Shown piece after piece: positions 1 through 9,020 of a stretch of DNA of 39,164 nt. Source of the stretch: Prevotellaceae bacterium (lineage in GTDB: Bacteria; Bacteroidota; Bacteroidia; Bacteroidales; Bacteroidaceae); NCBI GenBank assembly GCA_003150315.1, contig QAML01000072.1, positions 1 through 39,164 on the forward strand. Direction: 5' to 3'. Made by a program: the position numbers and the translations under genes. Below the pieces are notes generated by a model. The model did no database searches. It saw only the letters and a program-made list of their open reading frames with translations, and was not told where the DNA came from. Position 1 is the first letter of the stretch; each line of letters starts with the position of its first letter.

Positions 1-540
1 CCGGTTCGGTATGACCGTCTTTCGAGTCCATGCGGTGCGGGACGTTTCTTCTCGTTCGACGGTTTTTGTTCCGGGTTTCATTCGTTTCCTCGTCCCGGAC
101 TTCAAGGAGAAGAGGCGCCTTGGAGCGTTCGATTTTCGGCATTTCAGTGGTTCCTGCGCGGGCTCCGTGCGGTGCGGTTTCGTTCCGGCGTTGCGGTTGA
201 AGTATTGATGCCGATTCCGATTTTCCCGAAAGGTGTATGAGCGAGGATTGCCGGCCGTCGTGTCCGGCTACCCCCGTCTTCCGATACGCCGGCCTTTATC
301 GTTACACGTAAACGGTGACGAGGGACCGGCGCAATTCTATTTCCGATGGGCCGTAGCGACGGAGAATCGGCGTAGGTGTCGGATATGTGTTCCCGCCGTT
401 GCAGGATTTGAAGCCGTGTGCCGAAAGAGGAAATACAACGATTGGATTGGATTGCGCGGCGATATGAACGCCCTAAAGGACGTCGCTCTGTTATTTCGTG
501 GAAAAGTAAATTCCTGACAATGAGCTTTTGTCAGGAATTC
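1..540. other. Probable host chromosomal flank, no gene supported
   Basis: This stretch lies outside the tRNA-derived attachment site and is probably bacterial chromosome just downstream of the tRNA-Arg gene. Short ORFs occur in several frames but none has a recognisable product. One minus-strand frame is open from an ATG at 142 to the window edge (begins MPKIERSKAPLLLEVRDEE) and has AGGA a few bases upstream. It could be the start of a host gene, but 47 open codons in GC-rich DNA is weak evidence. Apart from the terminator at 511-537 I see nothing else here. Confidence 0.5.
511..537 (-). terminator. Terminator of the host tRNA transcript
   Basis: A perfect 10-bp stem (TTCCTGACAA with TTGTCAGGAA, 7-base loop) is followed on the minus strand by TTTACTTTTC. 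It lies 10 bases past the tRNA 3' end, as expected for the native terminator of the tRNA gene used as attachment site. Confidence 0.75.
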
Positions 541-546
541 GTGTAG

Positions 547-597
547 TGGTTCTACCCAGACTCGAACTGGGATTTAAAGTTTAGGAAACTTTAAATC
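547..597 (-). other. Prophage attachment site: 3' half of tRNA-Arg(CCU)
   Basis: Read on the minus strand this is the last half of a tRNA. It has anticodon stem AAAGT/ACTTT, loop TTCCTAA with anticodon CCU (Arg), a short variable loop AAAT, T-arm CCCAG-TTCGAGT-CTGGG, acceptor strand TAGAACC and discriminator A. No matching 5' half (GGTTCTA plus D-arm) lies upstream, so it is a fragment. Tyrosine-integrase prophages commonly use the anticodon-to-3'-end part of a tRNA as att core. The anticodon stem is extended into a perfect 12-bp inverted repeat around AGG (571-582/586-597), which could be the integrase core-site symmetry. The intact tRNA should lie at the other prophage end, outside the window. 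Confidence 0.8.
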
Positions 598-645
598 TAT
601 TATTATAATAAATTGAAAAATAGTATATTATAAAAATAGAAGAAA

Positions 646-680
646 ATTTTTGCCAACTATTTGCCAATTTTTGCAAAAAA
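646..680. repeat. TTTGCCAA direct repeats beside the attachment site
   Basis: Three spaced copies of TTTGC(CAA) lie about 50-80 bases inside the prophage from the att core: TTTTTGCCAAC, ATTTGCCAAT, TTTTTGCAAAA. The position and repetition fit integrase or excisionase arm-type sites. No binding protein can be assigned from this window. Confidence 0.4.
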
Positions 681-696
681 GTGATGCCGAGCAAAT

Positions 697-1167
697 TTAC
701 CAAGACAGAAAATTGTATTGAATTCCGGCTCCAATATACGGTTTCATACCCATTGACGTGAGGGCATACCCGGCGCTCACGCCGATTCCCCAGCGCTTGG
801 GCTTGCCGGGAACCTCGACCCGCTGGACGACCGTATTCGTCACGGTCTGCGTTTTTCGGAAAATGTCGAGTGTATCGAGCGACACGCGGAAGCCGGACAC
901 GACGGCCCGGTAATCCTCGCCTTCGTACACATTTCGGGAAATCGGGACCAGTACCGGAACCTTGACCGTATCGCCCGGAACCTTCAGCAGCACCGTATCG
1001 ACACGGGTCAGGTAGCGGACTTCGGGAACGAGAACTGTTTCCCGGACCGTGTCGCGCATCCACATCGTGTCCGTCCGGTGAATCTCGACGATTTCCGGCT
1101 TCACGCTCCGGCGGCCCAGCAGAAATGCGACTGCGATCAGGGCTAAAGCTATAACAACGTTTTTCAT
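697..1167 (-). CDS. Membrane-anchored protein, DUF6808-like
   Basis: 156 residues. An N-terminal hydrophobic segment (about residues 3-18, NVVIALALIAVAFLLG) is followed by a long stretch of short DTV/RDT-type repeats (DTMWMRDTVRET, RVDTVLLKVPGDTVKVPVLV). The tail KRWGIGVSAGYA...PYIGAGIQYNFLSW resembles an outer-membrane beta-hairpin. From memory this layout matches the DUF6808 family seen at the lysis end of Bacteroidetes phages. It is the last gene before the attachment site, downstream of the DUF5675-like gene. A spanin-like role in disrupting the outer membrane is possible from position and topology, but is inference. The overlapping 207-residue frame on the same strand is Arg-rich and looks like a shadow. 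Confidence 0.7.
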   Translation of the reverse strand: MKNVVIALALIAVAFLLGRRSVKPEIVEIHRTDTMWMRDTVRETVLVPEVRYLTRVDTVLLKVPGDTVKVPVLVPISRNVYEGEDYRAVVSGFRVSLDTLDIFRKTQTVTNTVVQRVEVPGKPKRWGIGVSAGYALTSMGMKPYIGAGIQYNFLSW

Positions 1168-1235
1168 GTTTCCGTAAATAAAAATGCCCGAACCTATCCG
1201 CCATGCGGTAACCCCAAATATTGGAATATCGCTTT

Positions 1236-1703
1236 CTACATCAAATCACAACAATCACGACGAACCGTTATGTAAATATCTTCGCCTCGGGAGTCGGCCT
1301 CGTCGAGAATGTCGAGCAGGCGGAAGAGTGTAGCCCGGGAATTGATGACCTGTCCTTTTACCTTGTTCTCTCCGACCAAGATACAGCCCTCCGTGTCGGC
1401 CGGCGTGTTCCCCGAATGGATAAGTATTCCTGAAAAGTGAGGCACATCCAGCAGCAGGGGGACATTGCGGTCTCCGTAGCGAGGCGAGAACTTGGGCGAC
1501 TGGGTCATGGCGATCCGATAGCGACCGTAAGGAATAGCCGTCTTGCCGTTTATCTTGACTTCCTGACCGTCGAATACGCCATTGGCGTTGGCATCCCTGT
1601 CGGTATCTTCCAGCGTATCGCACTCGAAGGATGCCGACGGGATGCTTAACCGCCCGATGGTATAGGTGGACGCGAAATAGATTCGCTTGAGAGATATAAG
1701 CAT
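1236..1703 (-). CDS. DUF5675-like phage lysis-associated protein
   Basis: 155 residues, no signal peptide. The core GRYRIAMTQSPKFSPRYG...HFSGILIHSGNTPADTEGCILVG is the pattern of DUF5675 proteins, common in Bacteroidetes prophages near holins. The HSGN...TEGCILVG segment recalls the His/Cys motif of L,D-transpeptidase-like peptidoglycan enzymes, so H96 and C107 are candidate active-site residues. That link is inference. The start ATG is just 2 bases beyond the stop of a 29-codon ORF upstream, which suggests translational coupling. Confidence 0.75.
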   Translation of the reverse strand: MLISLKRIYFASTYTIGRLSIPSASFECDTLEDTDRDANANGVFDGQEVKINGKTAIPYGRYRIAMTQSPKFSPRYGDRNVPLLLDVPHFSGILIHSGNTPADTEGCILVGENKVKGQVINSRATLFRLLDILDEADSRGEDIYITVRRDCCDLM

Positions 1704-1705
1704 AG

Positions 1706-1795
1706 CTATTTCAGAATACCGTTGGTTTTCAGAGCGTTTGCCAGCAGAACAAGGTTTGCCTGTACGCCTTCGGCCGTGTCCGTAAAGTATTTCAT
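1706..1795 (-). CDS. 29-residue micro-ORF coupled to the lysis gene
   Basis: ATG at 1795 encodes MKYFTDTAEGVQANLVLLAN and ends LKTNGILK. Its stop is followed after 2 bases by the ATG of the DUF5675-like gene. The spacing and the helical, hydrophobic middle (ANLVLLANAL) make a small coupled gene plausible. No family is recognised. It could instead be a leader that only delivers ribosomes to the next gene. Confidence 0.5.
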   Translation of the reverse strand: MKYFTDTAEGVQANLVLLANALKTNGILK

Positions 1796-1807
1796 CGTGT
1801 GATCTAT

Positions 1808-2176
1808 TTAGTAATTACTGGGCGGCTGCCGTTTCTCGCAGCCTCTGACTGTACACTCTTTGAACTTGGCCGCCTGATGCTCCATTTTCAGAGCATTGTG
1901 CTGCTCATTGAGCTCGCGTATTCGCTGACGGTCGGATTCCTTCTCCGCGTAAAGCTGGTCGATCTTGGCATCTTTGGCCTTTAGCTTGTCTTCGGCCTTT
2001 TTGTACAGTTCCTGCCATTCGTCGGATATGGAGGACACGTTGTGTATCTCCTCACGCTCGGCCTTTGCCCGAGCCTCCCGGCGGCGGGAATTGTAGAACA
2101 GGAAAAATCCGAGGATCGGCAACAAGGCGGTGTTGACGATGGTCAGTATCTCGCTGATCTTTTCCATGACGTTCAA
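1808..2176 (-). CDS. Membrane protein with TM segment and coiled coil
   Basis: 122 residues. A single hydrophobic segment near residues 11-27 (LTIVNTALLPILGFFLFY) is followed by a basic stretch (SRRREARAKAEREE) and a long charged coiled coil (about 50-105). The C-terminus has a conserved-looking Cys/Arg motif, CTVRGCEKRQPPSNY. I recall similar proteins with this tail next to lysis genes of Bacteroidetes phages but know no assigned function. The layout resembles an inner-membrane spanin or a holin-associated protein. The start codon could also be the internal ATG at residue 4 (MEKISEI). Confidence 0.65.
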   Translation of the reverse strand: MNVMEKISEILTIVNTALLPILGFFLFYNSRRREARAKAEREEIHNVSSISDEWQELYKKAEDKLKAKDAKIDQLYAEKESDRQRIRELNEQHNALKMEHQAAKFKECTVRGCEKRQPPSNY

Positions 2177-2236
2177 TTCATCATTTGTCTTTCAATTTTG
2201 GTATGAACTGGTTTCCCGCAGTGAGAGTCTGCGTGA

Positions 2237-2572
2237 CTATTCGCTCTGAGTGTACGACAGATGGTCTTTGAGTAGCAGCATGACTTGCCCGACCTTCCCT
2301 GCTATTTCTGCTTCCGCAGCTTGCAGAGCTGCGAAAACCGCATCGGTCAGTCCTTCGCTTTTCGCATCCGGCGTAAATATGTAGTTTGCGCCGTTGTCGT
2401 CCGAGAGTAGCTTGCCGACTTCGATGCTTGCCTCTCCTTGTTTCACGTAGGCCGATACGTCGATCCGAGTGATTTTACCATTGCTGCCGATGTCGTACCG
2501 GCCGGAAAGGTGGTACGTTCCATTGTCGCCCGAGTAATACACGGACAGATTGTTCAGTTGATGATTGTTCAT
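2237..2572 (-). CDS. Hypothetical phage protein
   Basis: 111 residues, soluble, mildly acidic. The N-terminal half reads as beta-strands (LSVYYSGDNGTYHLSGRYDI, KITRIDVSAYVKQGEASIEVGKLL). The C-terminal half is Ala-rich and helical (TDAVFAALQAAEAEIAGKVGQVMLLLKDHL). It lies between a two-TM protein and the coiled-coil membrane protein in the lysis-end cluster, all on the same strand and closely spaced. I do not recognise the family. Confidence 0.6.
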   Translation of the reverse strand: MNNHQLNNLSVYYSGDNGTYHLSGRYDIGSNGKITRIDVSAYVKQGEASIEVGKLLSDDNGANYIFTPDAKSEGLTDAVFAALQAAEAEIAGKVGQVMLLLKDHLSYTQSE

Positions 2573-2587
2573 GACATTTCGATTTGA

Positions 2588-2728
2588 TTATTTGACGAAT
2601 TTCTGATACGCGATTGTTCCTGCTACGCCCAGCAGTATGGGAAGCGTCAGCTTGGGTAGGAAAATCAGCCCGATAACGCCCAGCAAGGTGAGCGATACGT
2701 TAATGATGGATTTGGTTTTCGTTTTCAT
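2588..2728 (-). CDS. Small two-TM protein, holin candidate
   Basis: 46 residues: MKTKTKSIINVSLTLLGVIG, then LIFLPKLTLPILLGVAGTIAYQKFVK. Two hydrophobic segments (about 8-24 and 28-40) are joined by a short turn, with a basic N-terminus and a KFVK end. Its size, topology and place right after the tail-fibre gene and before the lysis protein fit a small holin, which is inference. I chose the ATG at 2728 over an upstream in-frame start at 2812 because the latter would run into the fibre gene and adds a low-quality N-terminus. Confidence 0.6.
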   Translation of the reverse strand: MKTKTKSIINVSLTLLGVIGLIFLPKLTLPILLGVAGTIAYQKFVK

Positions 2729-2738
2729 ATGTATGAGT

Positions 2739-5700
2739 TTAAAGTGATGGCATATAATTGAGCGCCCAGTAGCTTCCGTCGAAGCGTATCCACATGAGAG
2801 ACCCGTAGGCATCGTTCCAGAATTCGGAGACCGTTGATCCTGCCCGATGTATCCGTTTGCCTCCCCCCTTGAGCGTGTATCCTGCCGAATATTGCCGTAT
2901 TAAGATGATCTGTCCTGTTTTCGGGTTCTTTGGAAGCGTAATGTTGATCGCATTCCTATTCATCGCGTCGATACAGGTAGCCGAGTCGGCAATCTGGTAG
3001 TTTGAGCCGGATGTCATGGAACTCGGTATTTTTTCGGATGGAATAGCCAATCCTTTCAGATAGCGGCCTATTAAAATATCGCGTACCGCTTCGATGTCCG
3101 TATCGGACTGAATATTTCCCGTAGCGTTAATTTCACCTGTGGCGGAAAATTTACCCACGACCGATGCGTTGCCATTGATAGTTGTCTGTCCGTCTATATA
3201 TGTTTCTCCATCGATGTTTACGCCGGTTGAAGTGACTTCCAATCCTCCGTCCTCGTTCTGAATCTTAGCACGGAAAATCTCGGAACCCGAGGCTGACGGT
3301 TTCTCTCGCCCTAAAAGAAAGTATTGTGTCGAATTGAGCATCCCGAATATCGTAGAGGGCCTGACCTCCATCCTTTTTACCTGCTCCTGCAAAGTCCCGC
3401 TCATATTTGAGATCGTTATCACGCCGCCGCATACGGCAGTGCAGGCAATTTTATAGTTACCGATGGATGATATGGCAACTGATTTAGTGAAATTTTCATC
3501 ATAGTGAGAATTAGAAGCCATAGAAAATAGTTCGATGCCCAAATCGGTCCATTGGGAACCTACTTGTTTGGTCAGGTAAATTCTCACCGAATTTAGGCCG
3601 TTCATCATGATAACCCGGCCTGATACGGATAGAATCCGCACAGTCGCATCCGGCGCGCTGAAAGTTCCCATGTCGAACTGCTCGCCAGGTTGAGATACAG
3701 ATGGAGCGGTAAGGGCGACAATGGACGTTTTCCCGGTGTCCAAAGCGTCGGACAGACTGCCGAACTCCTGATTGCTTATTACAGTCTGCAAGTCCTCGCC
3801 TTCGGCCTTTACGGCCAATCCCGTCTCGGTTACCTCGACCGGTCCGATTGTCGCTCCCGCCTGTACGTCGAGATTCTCCATGCTCACGCGGTTACCGTCG
3901 GCATCGGCCCGCATGATTTCACGACCTGCCGTCGATGTGATGCGAAAGCGGTCGGCCACTACGTCGATTTTCTTTTCGGAGAGATAAATGCCCGTAGCCT
4001 TTGCCTCTTCGCGGATCTCGTTCGGAGCATCCTCTATGGCCGGTGTCCAAGGCATGACCTTGTTGCCTTTGGACCACATAGGATTTTTAACATAGCCGGT
4101 CATTGCACCGTTATGGCCCCCGAAAAGGATTCTGTAGGTCTGGTTTGTCAGCAAAGTATCGGGTATAGTCACGACGACCGATCCCGAGCCTGTTTGTGTA
4201 ACCTCCTTCAGGTAGACGGCTCCCGTAAAGCTATTTATCCAAAGTCGGATACTAGGATGGCTTGTTTCCGTAAACTGTATGTCATCCCAAGAAAGCACAT
4301 ATTGTTGTCCGATTACGGGTTGTTCGGCCAAGTCAAGATATAGCCCCGCCCAAGATGACATATTGAAATCGAGTTGTCCCTCGGTTTTCAGGGCCAGATT
4401 TCGCGTCGCAGGGAGGGAGGCGTCAACCATTTCTTGAGTCTGGGCCTTCTGATCGTTCAGCGACGGCGACCATGTTAGGGCCGGGCGGTTACCCTTGACG
4501 AGCATGACTTCGTGATAGATGACTGAAACTCCTTGGGTTTGAGTTTCTTTTCCCGCATACATCAGAAACCACGCATCCTGCTCTTGTTCTTTCTCCAGTA
4601 TTTTGTAGACAGCCGTTCTATTATCCAAAGTCAGTTGTTTGTGTGCCAGCGGTCTGTCCATTTGGGATGTTAGAATGTTGCATGAAAACTCCGTAGGATT
4701 TCCGGCAAGAATTTCAATAGAGCCTATCGAAAGAGCGAACTCATCCCCCGGACGAACGTGTAACGGGAAACGTAAATAAGCATGGGTAGCCGAAGCACTT
4801 GCCGTTATCTTGATAGCCTCACTGCCGTCGATCAGATTTACCGAACCGAACTGTAAGCCGTCTGTATATGCTTGCGCCGCAGCCGCAATCTGATCGAGCA
4901 TGATCTGCCGCTTGGGATAGTATGCTGCGATATAGTCGTAGTCGGACTCGACCGGAATGCTTTCGGGAGTCGAGGCTGTGTACTTCGTCAGCGCTTGTAT
5001 AGCCAGCGTGTACGCGCTATTATAAGCTGTCCAGTAGGTCGAACTTTTAAGCCCATAGCGGTCGGCTTGCGAGCCGATCTCGCCATATTCGGATTCGATG
5101 TCGGCCTTCTGTTGCACAAGGCCCGGCTTCTCAGGGGGCGAGATCAATTCGTCGGACGACCAATCCTCGAGCTTTTGAGCGTTGTCCGCAGCGTCCTCTT
5201 TAGCCTGATCGGCGGCGGCCTGAGCCGCAGCTATGGCCTTTTTAGTGTCGTTCAGCGACGGTCGCCAATCATCCGTCGCTTTATTGCCTTTAACCAAATA
5301 ATATCCGTAAACGACTCCGCAAGGGGTATTCGTTTGATAGTTCGACGTGTAGAATTCGAGTCGAAAACTATCACCGGGCACTGTTTCACTTGCTTCGAAT
5401 ATACATTCGAGACGTTGAAAAGTATCTGCCGAAATTACAATTCCAGCGAGTGACTTTCCACTGAATACTCCTGTTGATCCGCCCGCGCCGAGTTTCACGC
5501 CGTCGAGCGTCGCAGAGATGATTGTCACGGCGTTTCTTCCGACACTAAGCTGTGCTTTGGTCTCAACAGTTTCCATCGACGCATCGCGCTTGACCCAGCA
5601 CGAGAACCGGTATTGCTGTCCTCCAATGAATCCTTCGGCGATGGACTGCCATAGGCGGCCCCATTGCCCTCTTATCTTTACCGCGACGAACTCACCGACC

Positions 5701-8700
5701 TCTCCCCATACAGATGCTGTTACCGAATTGTTCCATACCACCGTATCCTTCAGATTAGGCTGTTGCGTCCCATCCATCAGGTTGTCGCTGCCTATCTCGA
5801 CGGAATCGATCTTTTGCTGGGTATAATCGTCTATGTTCTCTTCCCCTACGACAAGGCTCAAGCCGTTAGGAGCAACCAGTTTTCCGTCTTTGGTCAGCTT
5901 CAGCCCGCTTGTTTTGTGCCGAATCTCCCCGTCGGTCAGCTCCCATCCGTTATCTCCGATACGGATTCCGTTCGTGCTCAGTATGTCGATCCATGCGTCG
6001 TCGGCCAACAGAACCCTCGTCGCCACCGGCTCCATTTCGTTGAACGGTGTCCAGTATGCCGTGTCTGTGGGCAGTGTGCCGGTAGGAACCGCAGCTACGC
6101 CTTCTTTGACTATATAGCGGTAGTTGTGTTCCCCGTACAATACCCAATCCCTGAACTCGCCTCCGTTTATATAGGTTTCCGAGGCCGACCATACGCCCCG
6201 GCTACGAAGTGCCGGCCCTACGGGCCCCGCAGATCCAGCGCCCGATGCCACTTCCTCTACCCAGTCTATGGAGGACGCAGCAGGTTCTTCTGACGTAGAA
6301 TCTGCGGTGCATAACCACAGCGAGCCTTTATGGGTTACTTCATCGTAATAGTAGTATGTTCCGGCTTTCCATTCGCCTTTGTTCACGGCGACGGGCTTGG
6401 TGGTCGTGCCGTCGGCCGACTTCTGGAAAATTCGGCCGGTCATCAGAATGTTTTCCAAAAAAGCATTGTAGCCCGACGTATCGCCGAAAGACGGATGTAC
6501 GAATCCCGACGTGTCGCCCAAAATCATTCGGACCATCGACGGAGCGATTTCCCAATCGTTCACGTCGGCCATGAACTGAATGCGGCCCTGCTTGGATGAA
6601 ATCAGGATGCTTCGTTGGCGGGCCGTATTCGTGAAGTTGCCCGTCTTGGCTATGTTCATGAATTTTTGCGGTACGAGATCGGGCGTCCGAGGCGTGACGG
6701 TCATCGTTCCGTCTTCCGCCACACTGTCTACCCGCATCTGGATTGTCGAGAAGCCGGTGGAAACGTGGTATATGCCTCTCAGAATATCGTCCGCAGCAAA
6801 GGGGTTGGTTTGCCCTTCCTCCAGCTTGAGCGTGATAGTATAGCGGCCCGAGTCGGCTGCCTGTACATCGGATATGACACCACCGGCCGTTACCCATAGC
6901 TCATCGCCTACTACCTGCACCTGATTATACCGGAGCTCGGGGACTTCGAGAAAGGACCGAATCGATAGCGAATGCAGCTCGCCGTTGCCCTTTGCGTCAA
7001 TCATCCATCCGTACCCGAGCAGTCCCGACAGAAACTTTGCCGACGATATTTTCCCAGACAGCGTTTGATCTTTCGCTATGATCTTGTCCAGTACAGTCAA
7101 TACGGTCGCTTCGATATTCGTGCTGGTGAGTTCGGTGACATTGCCTTCTTCGGCCGCTATTTGCTTCGCAACAACGGTTTTTCGGGCCTTCACCTGATCG
7201 ACCTCCGTATGCGACACCCCGTCATCGTCGATCCATGTGCTGTGACCCTTGCCTTCATTGCCCGATACGAATTTCTCGCTCGAGAGGGTGTTTGCCAATA
7301 TGCCTTTTGCGAAGGTGATTATCCCTTCGGCCGTATCGTTCTTTTTTCTGCTCAAGAACTTCTCGTCGGCGGCCGCTGCCGAGTACGCATTGTAGTCTGT
7401 TGGCTGCGTCTGGTCATATTTTGCGCGAATCAGGTAGATTCCGACGCCATTGGTCACTCCGATCCGTTCCGCATAGGCTGCCTCTTGAATATCCTTCTCG
7501 ATCTCGCCCAAGCGGGAATAGGCGGTATTATCGCCAACCGTGTAGGTTGCCTGATACTCGTTGTCGAGCGACTTTTCGTAGCCTTGAATACGGGAGCTAC
7601 GGCCGCTGCTCCCGAATTGGGATTCATTCACGAGGCGCACCTTCTGTCCGAGCTCGTAGCTCTTATCGTTCAGTTGACAGTATACGGGATTGGTAGGGCA
7701 ATCGTATACGCTCGTGTCCTTGCTGTTTTTCTGGGCCCACGTCGTTCCTGCTTCCAACAATTCCTGCTCGGCCTCCCCGATTCTCGCTCCGGGTAACTTA
7801 ATACCGGTCAATACGAAGGTATTGCCGGGCTCGATGTCCAGATTGTCGTTGGGAATGATGATCTCTTGCTCACCGGTCGTCTCTACGTCTGCCACGATCT
7901 CGAACTTGCGGTCGAAAGGATTTGTTTCCGGATTCCATGTGTCGGGATCGTCGAATGCAGCGCCGAGTTGTATGTCGAACGTCCTACCCGAAAGGGCGCC
8001 GCTCGTAATGACGGCTTGCAGGGTCTCGCCCGGGATTAGATCGGTCGGAAGGAAAGGCGTGTCTTTCGCGTAGATTACCCGAGCTTCATATTCGGTTCCG
8101 CTATCAGTCTGTCGCTTTACTTTCTCGACTGAGGTGACAGTATCCGTATTTTTAGGGTAAATGTCCTCGAATACGACGAACTTTTCGATCACGTCGTTCC
8201 ATACCATATCGGGCCGCGCATCGATATACTCCTGCCCACCCGGCAGCCTGAGCCGAATTTCCGAGACATGATTGGTCGTTCCGCCCTGATCGGCCTGACC
8301 GTAGTCCTCCGTCAGGTTGCGCGTCGATCCGAATACGTAGAAGCGCGTGCCGTAGTTGCTGTCGTCACCTCTCCGCGATGGGATAGACGTGATAACGCCT
8401 CCCTCTACGAAATCTTCCTCGGTTCCGATCTCCAGCTTGCCGAAGCACAGGTAGATATAACCTTCGCTTTGTTCTGTCCACCACTCGACATCGAAAGTCT
8501 CGGCGATCGTGTTGACGGCGTTCCAGCATGTGTCGCCGTTGAATGAAACGAGCTTCGTACCTTCTTTCAGTTCGTCGGAAAGATCGCGCATCTTCCAGTT
8601 TTTGGCAGGCACAAAGGCATTCATGTTTTCCACGATCAGATTTCCGAAAGACTGCAAATCGGTCGTGTCATGGAAAACCGCCTCCCGAGGCTTTTGCGAT

Positions 8701-8990
8701 AGCCAAAATACAATGGCGCGCGTCATGTGGCGCTCCTGATCGTCGAACTGGAGTGTGTAGTCCCAGCCGCCGGTAGTGGCATTTCGAGTAGGGCGATTTT
8801 TGTCGACGTCGATGATCTCGAACTTGAGACCGTTATAGATGATATAGGACCCCGGAGCAAAGTCTATATAGGTGTCATGGGAAAAGGGCAGGGAGACGTA
8901 GTTGTCGCCCATCAATACTCGTTTGCGGACGGCAGACGAGGTGACTGGCGCATCGATCAGCTCGACTCCGTTTCTATTGTAGATAATCAT
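2739..8990 (-). CDS. Giant tail tip / receptor-binding fibre protein
   Basis: 2083 residues, the largest gene here. The N-terminal ~500 residues (MIIYNRNGVELIDAPVTSSA, then YVSLPFSHDTYIDFAPGSYI) look like the baseplate-hub/tail-tip domain of siphophages. The middle carries a short collagen-like GSAGPVGP and a chitin-binding-like GVWSASETYINGGE segment. About residues 1065-1655 hold three beta-sandwich modules. Each ends in the same signature, KGN(K/R)xxxxWxP(S/A)(L/I)xD. The C-terminal part (from ~1690, IDVVADRFRITSTAGREIMR) has the short beta-repeat style of fibre shafts (ETYIDGQTTINGNASVVGKF) and ends in a small knob. It likely joins tail tip and host receptor binding in one chain. It is transcribed from its own palindrome-bearing promoter at 9021-9052. 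Plus-strand ORFs inside it are shadows. Confidence 0.85.
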   Translation of the reverse strand: MIIYNRNGVELIDAPVTSSAVRKRVLMGDNYVSLPFSHDTYIDFAPGSYIIYNGLKFEIIDVDKNRPTRNATTGGWDYTLQFDDQERHMTRAIVFWLSQKPREAVFHDTTDLQSFGNLIVENMNAFVPAKNWKMRDLSDELKEGTKLVSFNGDTCWNAVNTIAETFDVEWWTEQSEGYIYLCFGKLEIGTEEDFVEGGVITSIPSRRGDDSNYGTRFYVFGSTRNLTEDYGQADQGGTTNHVSEIRLRLPGGQEYIDARPDMVWNDVIEKFVVFEDIYPKNTDTVTSVEKVKRQTDSGTEYEARVIYAKDTPFLPTDLIPGETLQAVITSGALSGRTFDIQLGAAFDDPDTWNPETNPFDRKFEIVADVETTGEQEIIIPNDNLDIEPGNTFVLTGIKLPGARIGEAEQELLEAGTTWAQKNSKDTSVYDCPTNPVYCQLNDKSYELGQKVRLVNESQFGSSGRSSRIQGYEKSLDNEYQATYTVGDNTAYSRLGEIEKDIQEAAYAERIGVTNGVGIYLIRAKYDQTQPTDYNAYSAAAADEKFLSRKKNDTAEGIITFAKGILANTLSSEKFVSGNEGKGHSTWIDDDGVSHTEVDQVKARKTVVAKQIAAEEGNVTELTSTNIEATVLTVLDKIIAKDQTLSGKISSAKFLSGLLGYGWMIDAKGNGELHSLSIRSFLEVPELRYNQVQVVGDELWVTAGGVISDVQAADSGRYTITLKLEEGQTNPFAADDILRGIYHVSTGFSTIQMRVDSVAEDGTMTVTPRTPDLVPQKFMNIAKTGNFTNTARQRSILISSKQGRIQFMADVNDWEIAPSMVRMILGDTSGFVHPSFGDTSGYNAFLENILMTGRIFQKSADGTTTKPVAVNKGEWKAGTYYYYDEVTHKGSLWLCTADSTSEEPAASSIDWVEEVASGAGSAGPVGPALRSRGVWSASETYINGGEFRDWVLYGEHNYRYIVKEGVAAVPTGTLPTDTAYWTPFNEMEPVATRVLLADDAWIDILSTNGIRIGDNGWELTDGEIRHKTSGLKLTKDGKLVAPNGLSLVVGEENIDDYTQQKIDSVEIGSDNLMDGTQQPNLKDTVVWNNSVTASVWGEVGEFVAVKIRGQWGRLWQSIAEGFIGGQQYRFSCWVKRDASMETVETKAQLSVGRNAVTIISATLDGVKLGAGGSTGVFSGKSLAGIVISADTFQRLECIFEASETVPGDSFRLEFYTSNYQTNTPCGVVYGYYLVKGNKATDDWRPSLNDTKKAIAAAQAAADQAKEDAADNAQKLEDWSSDELISPPEKPGLVQQKADIESEYGEIGSQADRYGLKSSTYWTAYNSAYTLAIQALTKYTASTPESIPVESDYDYIAAYYPKRQIMLDQIAAAAQAYTDGLQFGSVNLIDGSEAIKITASASATHAYLRFPLHVRPGDEFALSIGSIEILAGNPTEFSCNILTSQMDRPLAHKQLTLDNRTAVYKILEKEQEQDAWFLMYAGKETQTQGVSVIYHEVMLVKGNRPALTWSPSLNDQKAQTQEMVDASLPATRNLALKTEGQLDFNMSSWAGLYLDLAEQPVIGQQYVLSWDDIQFTETSHPSIRLWINSFTGAVYLKEVTQTGSGSVVVTIPDTLLTNQTYRILFGGHNGAMTGYVKNPMWSKGNKVMPWTPAIEDAPNEIREEAKATGIYLSEKKIDVVADRFRITSTAGREIMRADADGNRVSMENLDVQAGATIGPVEVTETGLAVKAEGEDLQTVISNQEFGSLSDALDTGKTSIVALTAPSVSQPGEQFDMGTFSAPDATVRILSVSGRVIMMNGLNSVRIYLTKQVGSQWTDLGIELFSMASNSHYDENFTKSVAISSIGNYKIACTAVCGGVITISNMSGTLQEQVKRMEVRPSTIFGMLNSTQYFLLGREKPSASGSEIFRAKIQNEDGGLEVTSTGVNIDGETYIDGQTTINGNASVVGKFSATGEINATGNIQSDTDIEAVRDILIGRYLKGLAIPSEKIPSSMTSGSNYQIADSATCIDAMNRNAINITLPKNPKTGQIILIRQYSAGYTLKGGGKRIHRAGSTVSEFWNDAYGSLMWIRFDGSYWALNYMPSL

Positions 8991-9020
8991 TCCTCTTAGG
9001 CGTAAATGGTATGACTATCT

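Noticed and set aside
581..1204. 207-codon minus-strand frame
   Set aside because: It overlaps the DUF6808-like gene in another frame, is Arg/Gly-rich and runs into the attachment-site region.
3690..8999. Several long plus-strand ORFs inside the tail tip gene
   Set aside because: They are antisense shadows of a GC-rich gene, rich in Cys/Arg/His and without start signals.
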